Shown: positions 25,880-35,552 of the stretch, in pieces
Layout: each line of letters opens with the position of its first letter
How positions within the stretch are numbered: position 1 is the first letter of the stretch
NCBI RefSeq assembly: GCF_000430745.1
Contig: NZ_AUMP01000001.1
Location: 1 to 64,000, forward strand
DNA from: Fictibacillus gelatini DSM 15865
GTDB lineage: Bacteria > Bacillota > Bacilli > Bacillales > Fictibacillaceae
Direction of reading: 5' to 3'
DNA: 64,000 bases
Notes under the pieces: generated by a model
Database searches by the model: none
What the model saw: the letters and a program-made list of their open reading frames with translations, nothing else
What the model was told of the DNA's origin: nothing
Program-made: the position numbers and the translations under genes

Positions 25880-26452
25880 TTATTCTTCCAGTTCTCCAAT
25901 TAGGAAGTTAGGATCTAAATCTTCAAAATCCTCATCTTCCACTTCATACTCCCAATCTTTTTCCTCTTCCGCTTCAACACAACCTTCTGGATTCACATAA
26001 ACGCATACTTTCGTTTCACCAATAATTTCACAAATAAATTCACGTTCGACCTGTACAATAATTTTATTCCCGTTTGGCGAAATGGTCGCCTCTAATGTAT
26101 TCGGTTGTTGAATGGCACGGGCAACTACCTCATAATCTTCCCCGACTGCATTTTCATCTTTTACAGAAAGTACAACGACATCTTTATATTTTACAGTGTC
26201 CGTTACAACTTCTGTTTTCGTATTGTTATGGTGAGAATACCATACGTTAATGTCATACTGTCCTTCCACTTCGACCGTATCATCGATTTTTTTCGCCTTA
26301 TACTGATGATTAATAATCCAGCAACCTAATATGCTGGTAGGTTTGTGAGGCGGTGCAATCGTATGTGTCGCTTGAGAGAATTTTCGCCCTTTTCCACAAA
26401 CAGCCTTACAAATAATCTCTCTGTAATTAAGACCATGATCTATGTTTGACAT
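25880..26452 (-). CDS. cotE: CotE, outer spore coat morphogenetic protein
   Basis: CotE builds the outer spore coat, recruiting many coat proteins in the mother cell. The protein matches the family in [44 protein letters not shown] and [15 protein letters not shown]. It ends in the typical acidic tail ([23 protein letters not shown]). ATG at 26452 is preferred: GAGGG lies ten bases upstream, and the longer frame would include the ribosome site. The length is 190 residues. Confidence 0.95.
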   Translation of the reverse strand: MSNIDHGLNYREIICKAVCGKGRKFSQATHTIAPPHKPTSILGCWIINHQYKAKKIDDTVEVEGQYDINVWYSHHNNTKTEVVTDTVKYKDVVVLSVKDENAVGEDYEVVARAIQQPNTLEATISPNGNKIIVQVEREFICEIIGETKVCVYVNPEGCVEAEEEKDWEYEVEDEDFEDLDPNFLIGELEE

Positions 26453-26641
26453 AGACTTAATCCCTCCTCTTCCAATCTTCATTTCATCCTATGCAGGGCA
26501 AATAATGATTGTGCCTAAAAAAGTGCATTTCATAAACTCATTACTACAGTTTATGTAATTGGATAAAATGGTGACCAATTTTTATAGAGGGATTACTATT
26601 TTTTTATTCAATATGTAAAAAAAGACGCATAAAGCGCCTTT

Positions 26642-27079
26642 TTAGCGTTCACAGCCATCGGTAGGACAGCTGCCGGGAAAAGTAGCCGATCCGGTCGTTC
26701 CTGCGAGGACATCCCCGCCAGTAGAAACAATAATTTCCTCTGTTACCGTATTTGTGATCGTATGAGAAACCATTTGCAAAATGTCGTTCACTTCAAGCTG
26801 GGATTGCTTAAATTCCTGGACAATCGGAATATCGTCAAGTTCCTTCATTAATTGATCAATTTTCGCTTCTGTTTCTTTTAACGCCTCATGTTTGCCATAA
26901 TGCCTTAGATTAACGGCTTCTTTTTGCAAGTTTTTAATTTTGCCCATCAATGCGGCTACTTTTTTGTTTTCATTAATTTGCTCTTCCGCCCGTTTGAAAA
27001 AGGCAACCTCTTCTGTATTGGCAATCATCTTTGCAAGTTCTTCCGTTTTATCTAAAATCTCTTTTCTCGTATACGTCAT
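26642..27079 (-). CDS. ymcA: RicA (YmcA), RNase Y and biofilm/competence regulator
   Basis: RicA forms a complex with YlbF and YaaT that carries an iron-sulfur cluster and guides RNase Y processing. It influences sporulation, competence and biofilm formation. The 145-residue protein is mostly helical ([25 protein letters not shown]), and its C-terminus carries cysteines CPTDGCER, consistent with cluster binding. Its ATG overlaps the miaB stop by four bases, giving coupled translation. Its partner enzyme gene rny lies 7 kb away in the same window. Confidence 0.9.
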   Translation of the reverse strand: MTYTRKEILDKTEELAKMIANTEEVAFFKRAEEQINENKKVAALMGKIKNLQKEAVNLRHYGKHEALKETEAKIDQLMKELDDIPIVQEFKQSQLEVNDILQMVSHTITNTVTEEIIVSTGGDVLAGTTGSATFPGSCPTDGCER

Positions 27080-28593
27080 CCGCCAATCACTCCTAGAGTT
27101 TCTTCAACCAATTCTCCATTTAACGTCCACGTTTTCGGATCTGTTATCTTCACTTTTACGATTTTTCCAATTAACGATTTTGGCCCTTTAAAGTTAACAA
27201 GTTTATTACCCGTCGTATGGCCGGAGAGAACATCAGGATTTTTTTTACTTTCGCCTTCAACAAGTACTTCAACGACTTTATCTTTGTAAGCAAGATTTTT
27301 TCGCAGTGAAATTTCATTTAATACATTGTTTAAGCGAGCAAGGCGATCCCGTTTTACTTCAAGCGGTACATTATCGTTCATTTTTGCCGCAGGTGTCCCT
27401 TCTCTAGGTGAATAGATAAACGTATAGGCAGAGTCGTATTCTACTTCTTTCACTAATGATAACGTATCCTGGAATTGCTCTTCTGTTTCATTTGGATAGC
27501 CAACGATAATATCCGTCGTTAAGACGACATTCGGAATCGCTTTTTTAATTTTACGGACGAGCTCAAGATAGTGCTCACGCGTGTATTTGCGAGCCATTAT
27601 TTTCAAAATATCATTATTTCCGGACTGAACAGGCAAATGAATATGTTCGACAAGGTTTCCGCCTTTTGCGAGCACTTCGATCAGGCGATCATCAAAATCA
27701 CGTGGATGGCTCGTTGTAAAACGGATTCTCGGAATATCGATTTTGCGGATTTCATCCATTAAGTCGCCAAGACCATACTCGATATCTTCCAAATCTTTGC
27801 CATATGCATTGACGTTTTGTCCGAGCAGGGTAATTTCTTGATAGCCCTGGGCTGCAAGATGGCGAACTTCCTGAATAATATCCTCCGGTCGGCGGCTTCG
27901 CTCTTTACCGCGCGTATATGGGACGATGCAATACGTACAAAACTTATCACAGCCGTACATAATGTTCACCCAAGCTTGAATATTTCCTTTTCGGACACGA
28001 GGAAGGTTCTCAACAATGTCTCCTTCCTTCGACCAGACTTCAACAACCATCTCTTTGGCGAGCATTGCTTCTTTAATGATTTGCGGCAGGCGATGGATGT
28101 TGTGTGTGCCGAAAATCATATCGACATGTTGATGTTTTTGTAAAATTTTATTAACGACCGATTCTTCTTGCGACATGCAGCCACACACGCCGAGAAGAAT
28201 ATCTGGCTTTTCAAGCTTTAACGGTTTCAAATGGCCAAGCTCGCCAAACACTTTATTTTCCGCATTTTCTCGAATAGCGCACGTATTTAAAAGGATGACG
28301 TCGGCACATTTAACATCGGTTGTCGGTTCATAGCCCATTTCGGTTAAAATACCCGCCATAACTTCCGTATCATGTTCATTCATTTGGCAGCCATATGTGC
28401 GAATATAAAACTTTTTCCCAGCACCGATTGATTTCATGTCTTCGGGAATGGAGAAGTCCTTTAAAAACTTCACTTCTTCTTTTCCGCGTTTTTTGGCATC
28501 TTTTAAAGATGGAGGCTGGTATGTCGTTTGAAAATATTGTGAGTAATCTTTCGTTTCATTTTTATTTATAACAGGAGTTGTTTTATCACTCAT
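27076..28593 (-). CDS. miaB: tRNA methylthiotransferase MiaB
   Basis: MiaB adds a methylthio group to isopentenyl-A37 in tRNA. The start at 28593 gives a 505-residue protein with AGGAGG seven bases upstream; the frame is open further but without support. The N-terminal UPF0004 domain has Cys69, Cys105 and Cys139 for the auxiliary cluster. The radical SAM motif is Cys215, Cys219 and Cys222 ([10 protein letters not shown]). A TRAM domain ends the protein. The N-terminal extension of about 60 residues is usual in Bacillus. Confidence 0.97.
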   Translation of the reverse strand: MSDKTTPVINKNETKDYSQYFQTTYQPPSLKDAKKRGKEEVKFLKDFSIPEDMKSIGAGKKFYIRTYGCQMNEHDTEVMAGILTEMGYEPTTDVKCADVILLNTCAIRENAENKVFGELGHLKPLKLEKPDILLGVCGCMSQEESVVNKILQKHQHVDMIFGTHNIHRLPQIIKEAMLAKEMVVEVWSKEGDIVENLPRVRKGNIQAWVNIMYGCDKFCTYCIVPYTRGKERSRRPEDIIQEVRHLAAQGYQEITLLGQNVNAYGKDLEDIEYGLGDLMDEIRKIDIPRIRFTTSHPRDFDDRLIEVLAKGGNLVEHIHLPVQSGNNDILKIMARKYTREHYLELVRKIKKAIPNVVLTTDIIVGYPNETEEQFQDTLSLVKEVEYDSAYTFIYSPREGTPAAKMNDNVPLEVKRDRLARLNNVLNEISLRKNLAYKDKVVEVLVEGESKKNPDVLSGHTTGNKLVNFKGPKSLIGKIVKVKITDPKTWTLNGELVEETLGVIGG

Positions 28594-28658
28594 TGTCATA
28601 CCTCCTTGCAAGTAACCTATTGTCAACTTTACTATTATAGCAGAAAATAGCTTGAAAT

Positions 28659-28689
28659 AAAACAACCCTCCAGGACGGAGGGTTGTTTT
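28659..28689 (-). terminator. korAB terminator
   Basis: AAAACAACCCTCC (28659-28671) pairs exactly with GGAGGGTTGTTTT (28677-28689) around a five-base loop. It overlaps the korB stop and separates korAB from miaB. Confidence 0.88.
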
Positions 28690-29554
28690 ACATAAATTCA
28701 GCAATGAGTTCGTTAAATTGCGCTTCCGAAATGGACAGATCGGCTGTCGCGAGTGCTTCTTTGCTGTATCCGTGTAGGAGATCTTGATAAGAAGGCTTCT
28801 CTTTATCTTGATAAATGATCCCTTTGACAAGCCCATTATGTTCCATTAAGGTTTGCATCGCCATCATCCGGTTGGAAGAATCATAGCCTTCTATCGTGCT
28901 AAGGCTCGTCAAATGCTCTTTAAACCAATCATACGTATTTACTTTGTTGTATGTGACGCATGGCGAGAACACATTGATTAAAGAAAATCCTTTATGTTTA
29001 ATTCCTTCCTCAATTATGGAAGTCAGTTCTTTTAAATCGGTCGAAAAGCTCTGGGCAACGAATGTAGCACCGGCTGTTAATGCCAGTTCCATTACACCGA
29101 TCGCTGGCTCGACGGAACCTTGCGGCGTGCTTTTCGTTTTAAAGCCAACTTCAGAACGAGGAGAGGTTTGCCCTTTTGTTAATCCATAAATCTGATTGTC
29201 CATGACAATATACGTAATATCGATATTTCGGCGAATCGCATGAACAGTATGGCCCATTCCGATTGCAAACCCGTCACCGTCACCGCCTGAAGCGATTACT
29301 GTCAAATCGCGGTTTGCCATTTTTACCCCCTGGGCGATCGGGAGCGCACGTCCATGAATTCCGTGAAGGCCATATGATTTAATATACCCGGAAATACGGC
29401 CTGAGCATCCAATTCCGGATATGACCGCTAAATTATCAGGTTCCAGACCGACATTTGCCGCCGCACGCTGGATGGCTGCTTGCACAGAGAAATCCCCACA
29501 ACCAGGACACCAGTTAGGTTTCACATTATTACGGAAGTCTTTAAACGTTGCCAA
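28688..29554 (-). CDS. korB: 2-oxoacid:ferredoxin oxidoreductase, beta subunit
   Basis: The beta subunit binds thiamine diphosphate and an iron-sulfur cluster. The 288-residue protein shows NWCPGCGDF (first two Cys), [11 protein letters not shown], the diphosphate-binding [10 protein letters not shown] and SPCVTYN, the four expected Cys positions. The start is TTG directly after the korA stop, with AAGGAG nine bases upstream. With korA it probably oxidises 2-oxoglutarate or another 2-oxoacid and reduces ferredoxin. Substrate specificity cannot be told from sequence alone. Confidence 0.93.
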   Translation of the reverse strand: MATFKDFRNNVKPNWCPGCGDFSVQAAIQRAAANVGLEPDNLAVISGIGCSGRISGYIKSYGLHGIHGRALPIAQGVKMANRDLTVIASGGDGDGFAIGMGHTVHAIRRNIDITYIVMDNQIYGLTKGQTSPRSEVGFKTKSTPQGSVEPAIGVMELALTAGATFVAQSFSTDLKELTSIIEEGIKHKGFSLINVFSPCVTYNKVNTYDWFKEHLTSLSTIEGYDSSNRMMAMQTLMEHNGLVKGIIYQDKEKPSYQDLLHGYSKEALATADLSISEAQFNELIAEFM

Positions 29555-31291
29555 TTAGACCAGCTCCTTGCATTTGTTGAATACTTCTTGAGGCAAGAAC
29601 GGGTTGCCGTCATACTTTGTAATGCTTGCCATTTTTTCATGCGAATTTAAATTCATTTTTAAAATGCTGGCAAGCTGACCTGTTGCGTTGTTTTCAATCA
29701 CGATGACTTTTTTCGCGCGATCGACAAGCGGTTTCATTTCATCTACCGGGAACGGGTGGATTAAACGAATATGGGCATGATTGACTTTTAAGCCTTCCGC
29801 TTCTAAGCGAGGGATCACTTCTTCAATGACGCCCCTTGTCGAGTTGAATCCAACTAACAGGACATCCGCTTCTTCATGTGGAGCGTTTTTATAAACAGGC
29901 GTATTGAATTTGAGATTCGCCAATTTGCGAAGCCGCTTGTCCATTTGCGCCTGGCGGTTTGCAGCTACTTCAGACGGTTTTCCTGTCTCATCATGTTCAA
30001 CACCCGTTACATGGTGGACGCCATTTTTCATTCCTGGAATCACACGAGGGGAAATGCCGCTCTCTGTTACTTCATACCGCTTAAAATAATTCCCTTCAAG
30101 GTCCGGGAGCTCTCGATTAATATCTAACGTCCCGCGGCGAATTTCAATTTTGCTATAATCAAACGGCTCAACGGTTTGTTTGCCTAAAGACAGCTGTAAA
30201 TCTGATAAAAGAATAACCGGGCACTGGTATTCTTCGGCAATGTTTAATGCTTCAATGGCATCGTAAAAGGCTTCTTCGGCCGTACTTGGAGCCATAACAA
30301 CTTTCGGGATTTCCCCATGTGTACCATAAATCATTTGCATCAAGTCGGATTGTTCCTGTTTTGTTGGAAGCCCCGTACTTGGACCTCCACGCTGTGTATC
30401 GACAACGACGAGCGGCGTTTCCGTCATGCCGGAAAGCCCGATCGATTCCATCATTAAAGAAAGGCCAGGACCTGCGGAAGATGTAATCGTGCGCACACCT
30501 GCATAGTTAGCGCCAATCGCCATCGTGCACGCCGCAATCTCATCTTCTGTTTGAATAACAGTCCCCCCGAATTTCGGCAGTTTTTTGATTAAATATTCCA
30601 TAATTTCAGAAGCCGGGGTAATCGGGTAAGCAGCCATAAAACGAACACCGCCCGCGATAAATCCGAGAGATATCGCATCATTTCCGATCATAAACATGCG
30701 CTTTTTCCCATCCGCCTTGTTTAGCTTAAATCCTTCGATCGGACCTCCTGCGATTTCGTTAAAATATTCGGCGCCTTTTCGAATCGCTTCCATATTCTTT
30801 TCCACAACTTTTGCGCCTTTTCTTGAAAAGATCTCTTCAACTACTTCAGCATATCCTTCAGCAGGCAGACCTAAAACGGCGCTCGTTGCACCAATCGCAA
30901 CCATGTTTTTCATTAAAGACGTTCCAAGTTCATTGGCGATTTCAGTAAAAGGAACGGCAAATAGTCTTACGTTTGCATCATCCGGAACGGTTGGATTGAA
31001 TTTCGCATCCCCGATAACGATCCCGCCATCCCGCAATTCATGGACGTTCACATCAATCGTTTCCTGGTCAAATGCAACTAAAATGTCTAAATCATCAGAA
31101 ATCGAACGCATCTCTTTCGTGCTTACACGAATTTTATTGTTCGTATGTCCCCCTTTAATACGCGAAGAAAAGTGACGATAACTATACAGGTAATAGCCTA
31201 ACCGGTTTAATACGCTTGCAAAGATTTCTCCGGTGCTATCAATACCTTCACCCTGTTGTCCGCCAACTTTCCATGAAAGTTGATCAATCAT
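29555..31291 (-). CDS. korA: 2-oxoacid:ferredoxin oxidoreductase, alpha subunit (gamma-alpha fusion)
   Basis: This 578-residue subunit fuses the gamma domain (KVGGQQGEGIDSTGEIFASVL, residues 1-190) to the alpha domain (FMIGNDAISLGFIAGGVRFMAAYPITPASE). The alpha part includes the EDEIAACTMAIGANYAGVRT segment near the cofactor and a transketolase-like C-terminal domain. ATG at 31291 follows AAAGGGGTGG by four bases; the track of open codons further upstream includes the ribosome site. korB follows with no gap. The gene pair is absent from this position in B. subtilis but is common in related Bacillaceae. Confidence 0.93.
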   Translation of the reverse strand: MIDQLSWKVGGQQGEGIDSTGEIFASVLNRLGYYLYSYRHFSSRIKGGHTNNKIRVSTKEMRSISDDLDILVAFDQETIDVNVHELRDGGIVIGDAKFNPTVPDDANVRLFAVPFTEIANELGTSLMKNMVAIGATSAVLGLPAEGYAEVVEEIFSRKGAKVVEKNMEAIRKGAEYFNEIAGGPIEGFKLNKADGKKRMFMIGNDAISLGFIAGGVRFMAAYPITPASEIMEYLIKKLPKFGGTVIQTEDEIAACTMAIGANYAGVRTITSSAGPGLSLMMESIGLSGMTETPLVVVDTQRGGPSTGLPTKQEQSDLMQMIYGTHGEIPKVVMAPSTAEEAFYDAIEALNIAEEYQCPVILLSDLQLSLGKQTVEPFDYSKIEIRRGTLDINRELPDLEGNYFKRYEVTESGISPRVIPGMKNGVHHVTGVEHDETGKPSEVAANRQAQMDKRLRKLANLKFNTPVYKNAPHEEADVLLVGFNSTRGVIEEVIPRLEAEGLKVNHAHIRLIHPFPVDEMKPLVDRAKKVIVIENNATGQLASILKMNLNSHEKMASITKYDGNPFLPQEVFNKCKELV

Positions 31292-31433
31292 GTCTCCACC
31301 CCTTTGATTCATTCAAACATTCGTTCATTTAAAAATTCCATATCATATTGTAAAAATCCTATTAAGAAAGGAAAAAAATACGTCTAAACGCCTTCAATTC
31401 TAGACCTAACTTTATAAAATTGCAAGTATTCTT

Positions 31434-32357
31434 TTATTCGGGAAGTTGGCGGGCAAAATGGTCGAAGCAAAATCCTTTTACTAACGTTTCATTATAGTGT
31501 TTCAAGAGTTCATTAATTAATTTCTCATATTTCCCGTAATGTTCAAGCTGGGCAGGTGTATCGGTAATGCCATCGAAATCCGAGCCGAATCCAATGTTCT
31601 TTTCCCCGCCTAAAGAACAAATATGCTCGATATGGCGCAGGACATCTGTCAGGCTCGCTTTTTGTTCACTTGCAAGAAATTTCGGCACAAAGGTAACGCC
31701 AATGATGGAGTCACGCTTGATTAAACTTTTGATTTGTTCATCGGTTAAGTTTCTTGGATGAGGACAGAGCTTTTTGCTATTTGAATGAGAAGCGATAACG
31801 TATTTCCCTTCCTCCATTACATCCCAGAATCCTTTTTCCGAAAGATGGGACACATCGGTCCACAATTTGAGCTCATTGTTCAGCCGGACAACTTCCTTCC
31901 CGAAAGTGGTGAGCCCGGCTCCTCTTTCCTCCATAATGCCGTCCGCAACCAGATTGGCATGGTTCCATGTCAATCCGATGCTCCTTACGCCAAGGCGATG
32001 CAAAATGCGCAGCTTCGATAAATCGTCCCCAATCGAGTCGCAGCCTTCAAGCGTCAAAAACGCGCCAATCTCGCCACTTTCGAGCGCCTCTATTTCTCGT
32101 TTTGATGTCACTAACTTCATTTCATCATACGCTTCAACAATTTTGGAGTAGAAAATATCAACCATTTGCAATGCGACATGAAACTTCTCAGGCCCGCTCA
32201 CATGATCGGGGACAAAAATGGCAAAACATTGGACTTTTGCTCCGGTTTTTTTCAAATGGTCTAACGTAATATGTAAGGATTTCTCATTCTCAAAAGCGAT
32301 CTGTGGGTTGAGCCACATTTTTAACAGGACATCGCAATGCGCATCAAATATCTTCAT
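31434..32357 (-). CDS. Membrane dipeptidase (peptidase family M19)
   Basis: The 307-residue zinc peptidase belongs to the renal-dipeptidase family. The N-terminal metal motif is FDAHCD (His7, Asp9), the bridging Glu is in FLTLEGCDSIG, and the His segments VIASHSNSKKLCPHPRNLTD and FGSDFDGI are present. Members hydrolyse dipeptides, including some with D-residues. No signal peptide is seen, so it is probably cytoplasmic. It lies alone between korA and spoVS; its role in this spore-former is not clear. Confidence 0.92.
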   Translation of the reverse strand: MKIFDAHCDVLLKMWLNPQIAFENEKSLHITLDHLKKTGAKVQCFAIFVPDHVSGPEKFHVALQMVDIFYSKIVEAYDEMKLVTSKREIEALESGEIGAFLTLEGCDSIGDDLSKLRILHRLGVRSIGLTWNHANLVADGIMEERGAGLTTFGKEVVRLNNELKLWTDVSHLSEKGFWDVMEEGKYVIASHSNSKKLCPHPRNLTDEQIKSLIKRDSIIGVTFVPKFLASEQKASLTDVLRHIEHICSLGGEKNIGFGSDFDGITDTPAQLEHYGKYEKLINELLKHYNETLVKGFCFDHFARQLPE

Positions 32358-32437
32358 CTCCTTGCCCCCCCATACTTTGCCTTTACTCTTAGGATAACAG
32401 GTAGAATCTCTTCACGCCATTTTTCTGCACGGAAAAA

Positions 32438-32468
32438 GCCTGTTTACTCGAACTTGAAGTAAACAGGC
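32438..32468 (-). terminator. spoVS terminator
   Basis: GCCTGTTTACT (32438-32448) pairs with AGTAAACAGGC (32458-32468) about 25 bases past the spoVS stop, with a T-rich stretch after it on the minus strand. Confidence 0.7.
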
Positions 32469-32491
32469 AGCTAATTCACTATATTTTTCAT

Positions 32492-32752
32492 TTAACGCGG
32501 TTCTACAATTAATTTAATGGCGGTACGTTCTTCCCCGTCAATCAAGATGTCGGTGAATGCAGGAATACAAATGAGGTCAACTCCACTCGGCGCTACAAAC
32601 CCTCGTGCAATCGCTACTGCCTTAACGGCTTGGTTTAATGCACCGGCCCCAATCGCTTGAATTTCCGCGCCCCCGCGTTCACGGAGAACACCGGCAAGTG
32701 CACCAGCTACAGAGTTGGGGTTGGACTTTGCTGAAACTTTTAATATTTCCAT
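32492..32752 (-). CDS. spoVS: SpoVS, stage V sporulation protein
   Basis: SpoVS is a highly conserved 86-residue Alba-like protein needed for coat assembly and septation control in sporulation. The sequence (MEILKVSAKSNPNSVAGALAG, QAIGAGALNQAVKAVAIARGF, DLICIPAFTDI) is nearly canonical. AAGGAGG sits at good distance from ATG. A sigma-H type promoter is visible upstream, agreeing with its known control in B. subtilis. Terminator after the gene suggests it is also transcribed alone. Confidence 0.97.
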   Translation of the reverse strand: MEILKVSAKSNPNSVAGALAGVLRERGGAEIQAIGAGALNQAVKAVAIARGFVAPSGVDLICIPAFTDILIDGEERTAIKLIVEPR

Positions 32753-32793
32753 TATTTTGTACCTCCTTAGAGATATTATACCAATTCTACTAT

Positions 32794-32821
32794 ATTCACT
32801 CTAAACGGCTCGTATTCCTGC
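32794..32821 (-). promoter_or_regulatory. Sigma-H type promoter of spoVS
   Basis: On the minus strand GCAGGAATA (32813-32821), a 12-base spacer and AGTGAAT (32794-32800) fit the sigma-H consensus (RnAGGAwWW, 11-12 bases, RnnGAAT). A sigma-A-like TATAAT lies closer to the gene. spoVS is a known sigma-H gene. Confidence 0.75.
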
Positions 32822-32845
32822 CAACCGGATAAGAAACTCTATTTT

Positions 32846-33640
32846 TTATTCAAAAAATGGATGATCTTCATTAATGACGAATGGTTGGATGGAAACAGCG
32901 AGTCCGGTTTTATCATCGCAATCTATAATGACCCCACTTAACTGTTCCCTTCCGCTGGCCACTTCAAACCTCACCGGAAGGCTTGTTAAAAATTTTTTTA
33001 ACACGGCATCGCGATCCATTCCAAGTATACCGTCATACGGCCCTGTCATCCCTACATCTGTCAAGTAGGCGGTTCCTTTAGGCAAAATGCGATGGTCGGC
33101 CGTTTGTACGTGCGTATGTGTTCCGACGACGGCCGATACTTTCCCGTCTAAAAACCATCCCATCGCCTGTTTTTCACTCGTCGCTTCCGCATGAAAATCA
33201 ACAAAGATAAATGGCGTTCTTTTTTTAAGTTCAAAAACAAGCTGTTCTGCCTTTTCAAACGGGCAATCGAGCGGCGGCAAAAACGTCCGCCCCTGCAAAT
33301 TAATAATGCCAATTTCAAGCTTGTTTACCTTGACGATCATCGCTCCTTTACCGGGAGTCCCTTTCGGAAAATTAGCGGGGCGAACCATTTGCGGGATGCT
33401 ATCAATGATTTCAAAAATTTCTTTATTGTCCCAGGCATGGTTGCCAAGCGTTATTGCCTGTGCACCATCCTCAAGAAACCCTTTCGCTATTTTTTCCGTA
33501 ATTCCTCGCCCGTGTGCGGCATTTTCACCATTGACAATGGTAACGGTCGGTTGATATTTCTTTTTCAGTTTTGGCAAATATGTATGGATCATCTTTCTTC
33601 CCGGTGCACCAACCACATCACCAACAAACAATATTCTCAT
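32846..33640 (-). CDS. ymdB: YmdB, metallophosphodiesterase
   Basis: YmdB is a dimetal 2',3'-cyclic nucleotide phosphodiesterase that influences biofilm and stress gene expression in B. subtilis. The 264-residue protein carries the metal motifs GDVVGAPGR near the start, NGENAAHG, GNHAWDNKE and the C-terminal GTHTHVQTAD. ATG at 33640 has AAAGGAGA upstream; the longer frame has no ribosome site. It follows rny, whose terminator lies between them, as in B. subtilis. Confidence 0.93.
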   Translation of the reverse strand: MRILFVGDVVGAPGRKMIHTYLPKLKKKYQPTVTIVNGENAAHGRGITEKIAKGFLEDGAQAITLGNHAWDNKEIFEIIDSIPQMVRPANFPKGTPGKGAMIVKVNKLEIGIINLQGRTFLPPLDCPFEKAEQLVFELKKRTPFIFVDFHAEATSEKQAMGWFLDGKVSAVVGTHTHVQTADHRILPKGTAYLTDVGMTGPYDGILGMDRDAVLKKFLTSLPVRFEVASGREQLSGVIIDCDDKTGLAVSIQPFVINEDHPFFE

Positions 33641-33704
33641 GAAAATCTCCTTTTCTATCCTTCTTGCAACTACTAGCATTTCCTAAAATTTCTTATATAA
33701 AAAC

Positions 33705-33736
33705 AAAATAAAGTGGTGACTGGACCACTTTATTTT
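33705..33736 (-). terminator. rny terminator
   Basis: AAAATAAAGTGGT (33705-33717) pairs exactly with ACCACTTTATTTT (33724-33736), overlapping the rny stop codon. Confidence 0.85.
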
Positions 33737-35295
33737 GCGTACTCAACAGCTCTTGTTTCACGAATTACAGTTACTTTTATATGTCCCGGATAATCCAGTT
33801 CATTTTCGATTTTCTTCGTGATATCACGAGCTAAACGATATGAAGCTAAATCATCAACCATGTCAGGTTTGACCATAATACGAATTTCACGTCCGGCCTG
33901 GATTGCAAATGATTTTTCCACACCTTCGAATGATTCCGAGATTTCTTCCAATTTCTCCAAACGCCTGATGTATGTCTCGAGCGTTTCTCTTCTTGCGCCC
34001 GGTCTTGCAGCAGACAATGCATCAGCCGCTGCTACTAAAATTGCGATGATCGAAGTCGGCTCGGTATCTCCATGATGAGAGGCAATGGCATTGATGACAA
34101 CAGGGTGTTCTTTATATTTTGTCGCTAGTTCGACACCAATGTCAACGTGGCTCCCTTCAACTTCATGGTCAATTGCCTTTCCGATATCATGAAGCAATCC
34201 TGCTCGTCTTGCTAAATGAACATCTTCCCCGATCTCCGCAGCCATTAAACCGGCAAGATACGCAACTTCCTTCGAGTGGTTTAATACATTTTGGCCATAG
34301 CTTGTTCGGTATTTTAAACGTCCTAAAATTTTAATTAAATCCGGATGCAAACCGTGAACGCCAACTTCAAATGTGGTCTGTTCACCAACTTCCCGAATGT
34401 ATTCGTCCACTTCACGGCGAGATTTTTCAACCATTTCCTCGATTCTCGCAGGATGAATGCGGCCATCTTGAACCAATTTGTCCAGAGCCATGCGGGCGAT
34501 TTCTCTTCGTATTGGATCGAATCCTGATAAAATAACCGCTTCAGGCGTATCGTCAATAATAAGATCGATACCTGTTAATGTTTCAAGTGTTCGAATGTTA
34601 CGGCCTTCACGACCAATAATACGACCTTTCATTTCGTCATTTGGAAGGTTAACGACGGAAACGGTCGTTTCAGCAACGTGGTCAGCCGCGCATCGCTGAA
34701 TGGCTAGAGAAAGGATTTCTTTCGCTTTCTTATCCGCTTCTTCCTTCGCGCGAGTTTCGATTTCCTTCACCATCATCGCCATTTCATGTGTCGTTTCTTT
34801 TTCCACTTCATTCATGATGATGACTTTTGCTTCCTCGCGTGTAAATCCGGAGATGCGTTCCAATTCTCTTTGCTGCTCGTTAAGCAGTTCCTCCACTTTG
34901 CTTTCCATCTCTTCAATTTGTCGTTGTTTTTTGGTGAGAGACTCCTCCCTCTTGTCCAATGTTTCTTCTTTTTTGTCAAGGGTTTCACTTTTTCTGTCGA
35001 GAATCTCTTCTTTTTGAACCAATCGTTGTTCTTGTTTTTGAAGCTCATTTCTGCGATCGCGAATGTCTCGCTCGGCTTCTGTTCTTTGTCTGTGAATTTC
35101 ATCCTTCGCTTCTAGAAGGGCTTCTTTTTTGCTTGCTTCCGCTTCGCGTTTCGCTTCTTCAACGATTTGAGCAGCAGCAGTTTCCGCGCTCGAAATTTTC
35201 GCTTCAGCAATAGACTTTCTAACAAGATATCCGACAACTGCACCGACACCTAGTGAGACAAGCAAACTGGAGATGAATACGAAAATGTTGTCCAT
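33730..35295 (-). CDS. rny: Ribonuclease Y
   Basis: RNase Y is a membrane-anchored endoribonuclease that starts decay of many mRNAs. The 521-residue protein has an N-terminal membrane segment (about residues 4-25). A long coiled coil (30-200) is rich in Lys, Glu and Arg. The KH domain shows [15 protein letters not shown], and the HD domain has [10 protein letters not shown] near residue 370. Ribosome site GAGGTGG precedes ATG. Its adaptor gene ymcA is in the same window. Confidence 0.97.
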   Translation of the reverse strand: MDNIFVFISSLLVSLGVGAVVGYLVRKSIAEAKISSAETAAAQIVEEAKREAEASKKEALLEAKDEIHRQRTEAERDIRDRRNELQKQEQRLVQKEEILDRKSETLDKKEETLDKREESLTKKQRQIEEMESKVEELLNEQQRELERISGFTREEAKVIIMNEVEKETTHEMAMMVKEIETRAKEEADKKAKEILSLAIQRCAADHVAETTVSVVNLPNDEMKGRIIGREGRNIRTLETLTGIDLIIDDTPEAVILSGFDPIRREIARMALDKLVQDGRIHPARIEEMVEKSRREVDEYIREVGEQTTFEVGVHGLHPDLIKILGRLKYRTSYGQNVLNHSKEVAYLAGLMAAEIGEDVHLARRAGLLHDIGKAIDHEVEGSHVDIGVELATKYKEHPVVINAIASHHGDTEPTSIIAILVAAADALSAARPGARRETLETYIRRLEKLEEISESFEGVEKSFAIQAGREIRIMVKPDMVDDLASYRLARDITKKIENELDYPGHIKVTVIRETRAVEYAK

Positions 35296-35518
35296 TTTTC
35301 CACCTCCTCTTGCTATCTACTTTTTTTACTGAGTCAAGAACGTCTTCGTGTAACAAAGTGTTGTGCACAAGTCTTGCCGTAAACATGTTAATGGTATATT
35401 TTTTAATTTCATAGGAAATCAAAATATAATTTTATTTTATAGTTGAAAAAATGCGTTGTCAAGAGTTGTCAAAACTATCATGATAGAACGTTCCCTAAAA
35501 AATAGCAAGCATTAAAAT

Positions 35519-35546
35519 GGCCGAAGAGTCAAGCGACTCTTCGGCC
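35519..35546. terminator. recA terminator
   Basis: GGCCGAAGAGTC (35519-35530) and GACTCTTCGGCC (35535-35546) form a 12-bp stem with a four-base loop just past the recA stop. Confidence 0.85.
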
Positions 35547-35552
35547 TATCAT

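Noticed and set aside
34700-35115. Open frames opposite rny
   Set aside because: They arise from the repetitive Lys/Glu codons of the RNase Y coiled coil; no ribosome site or sensible composition.
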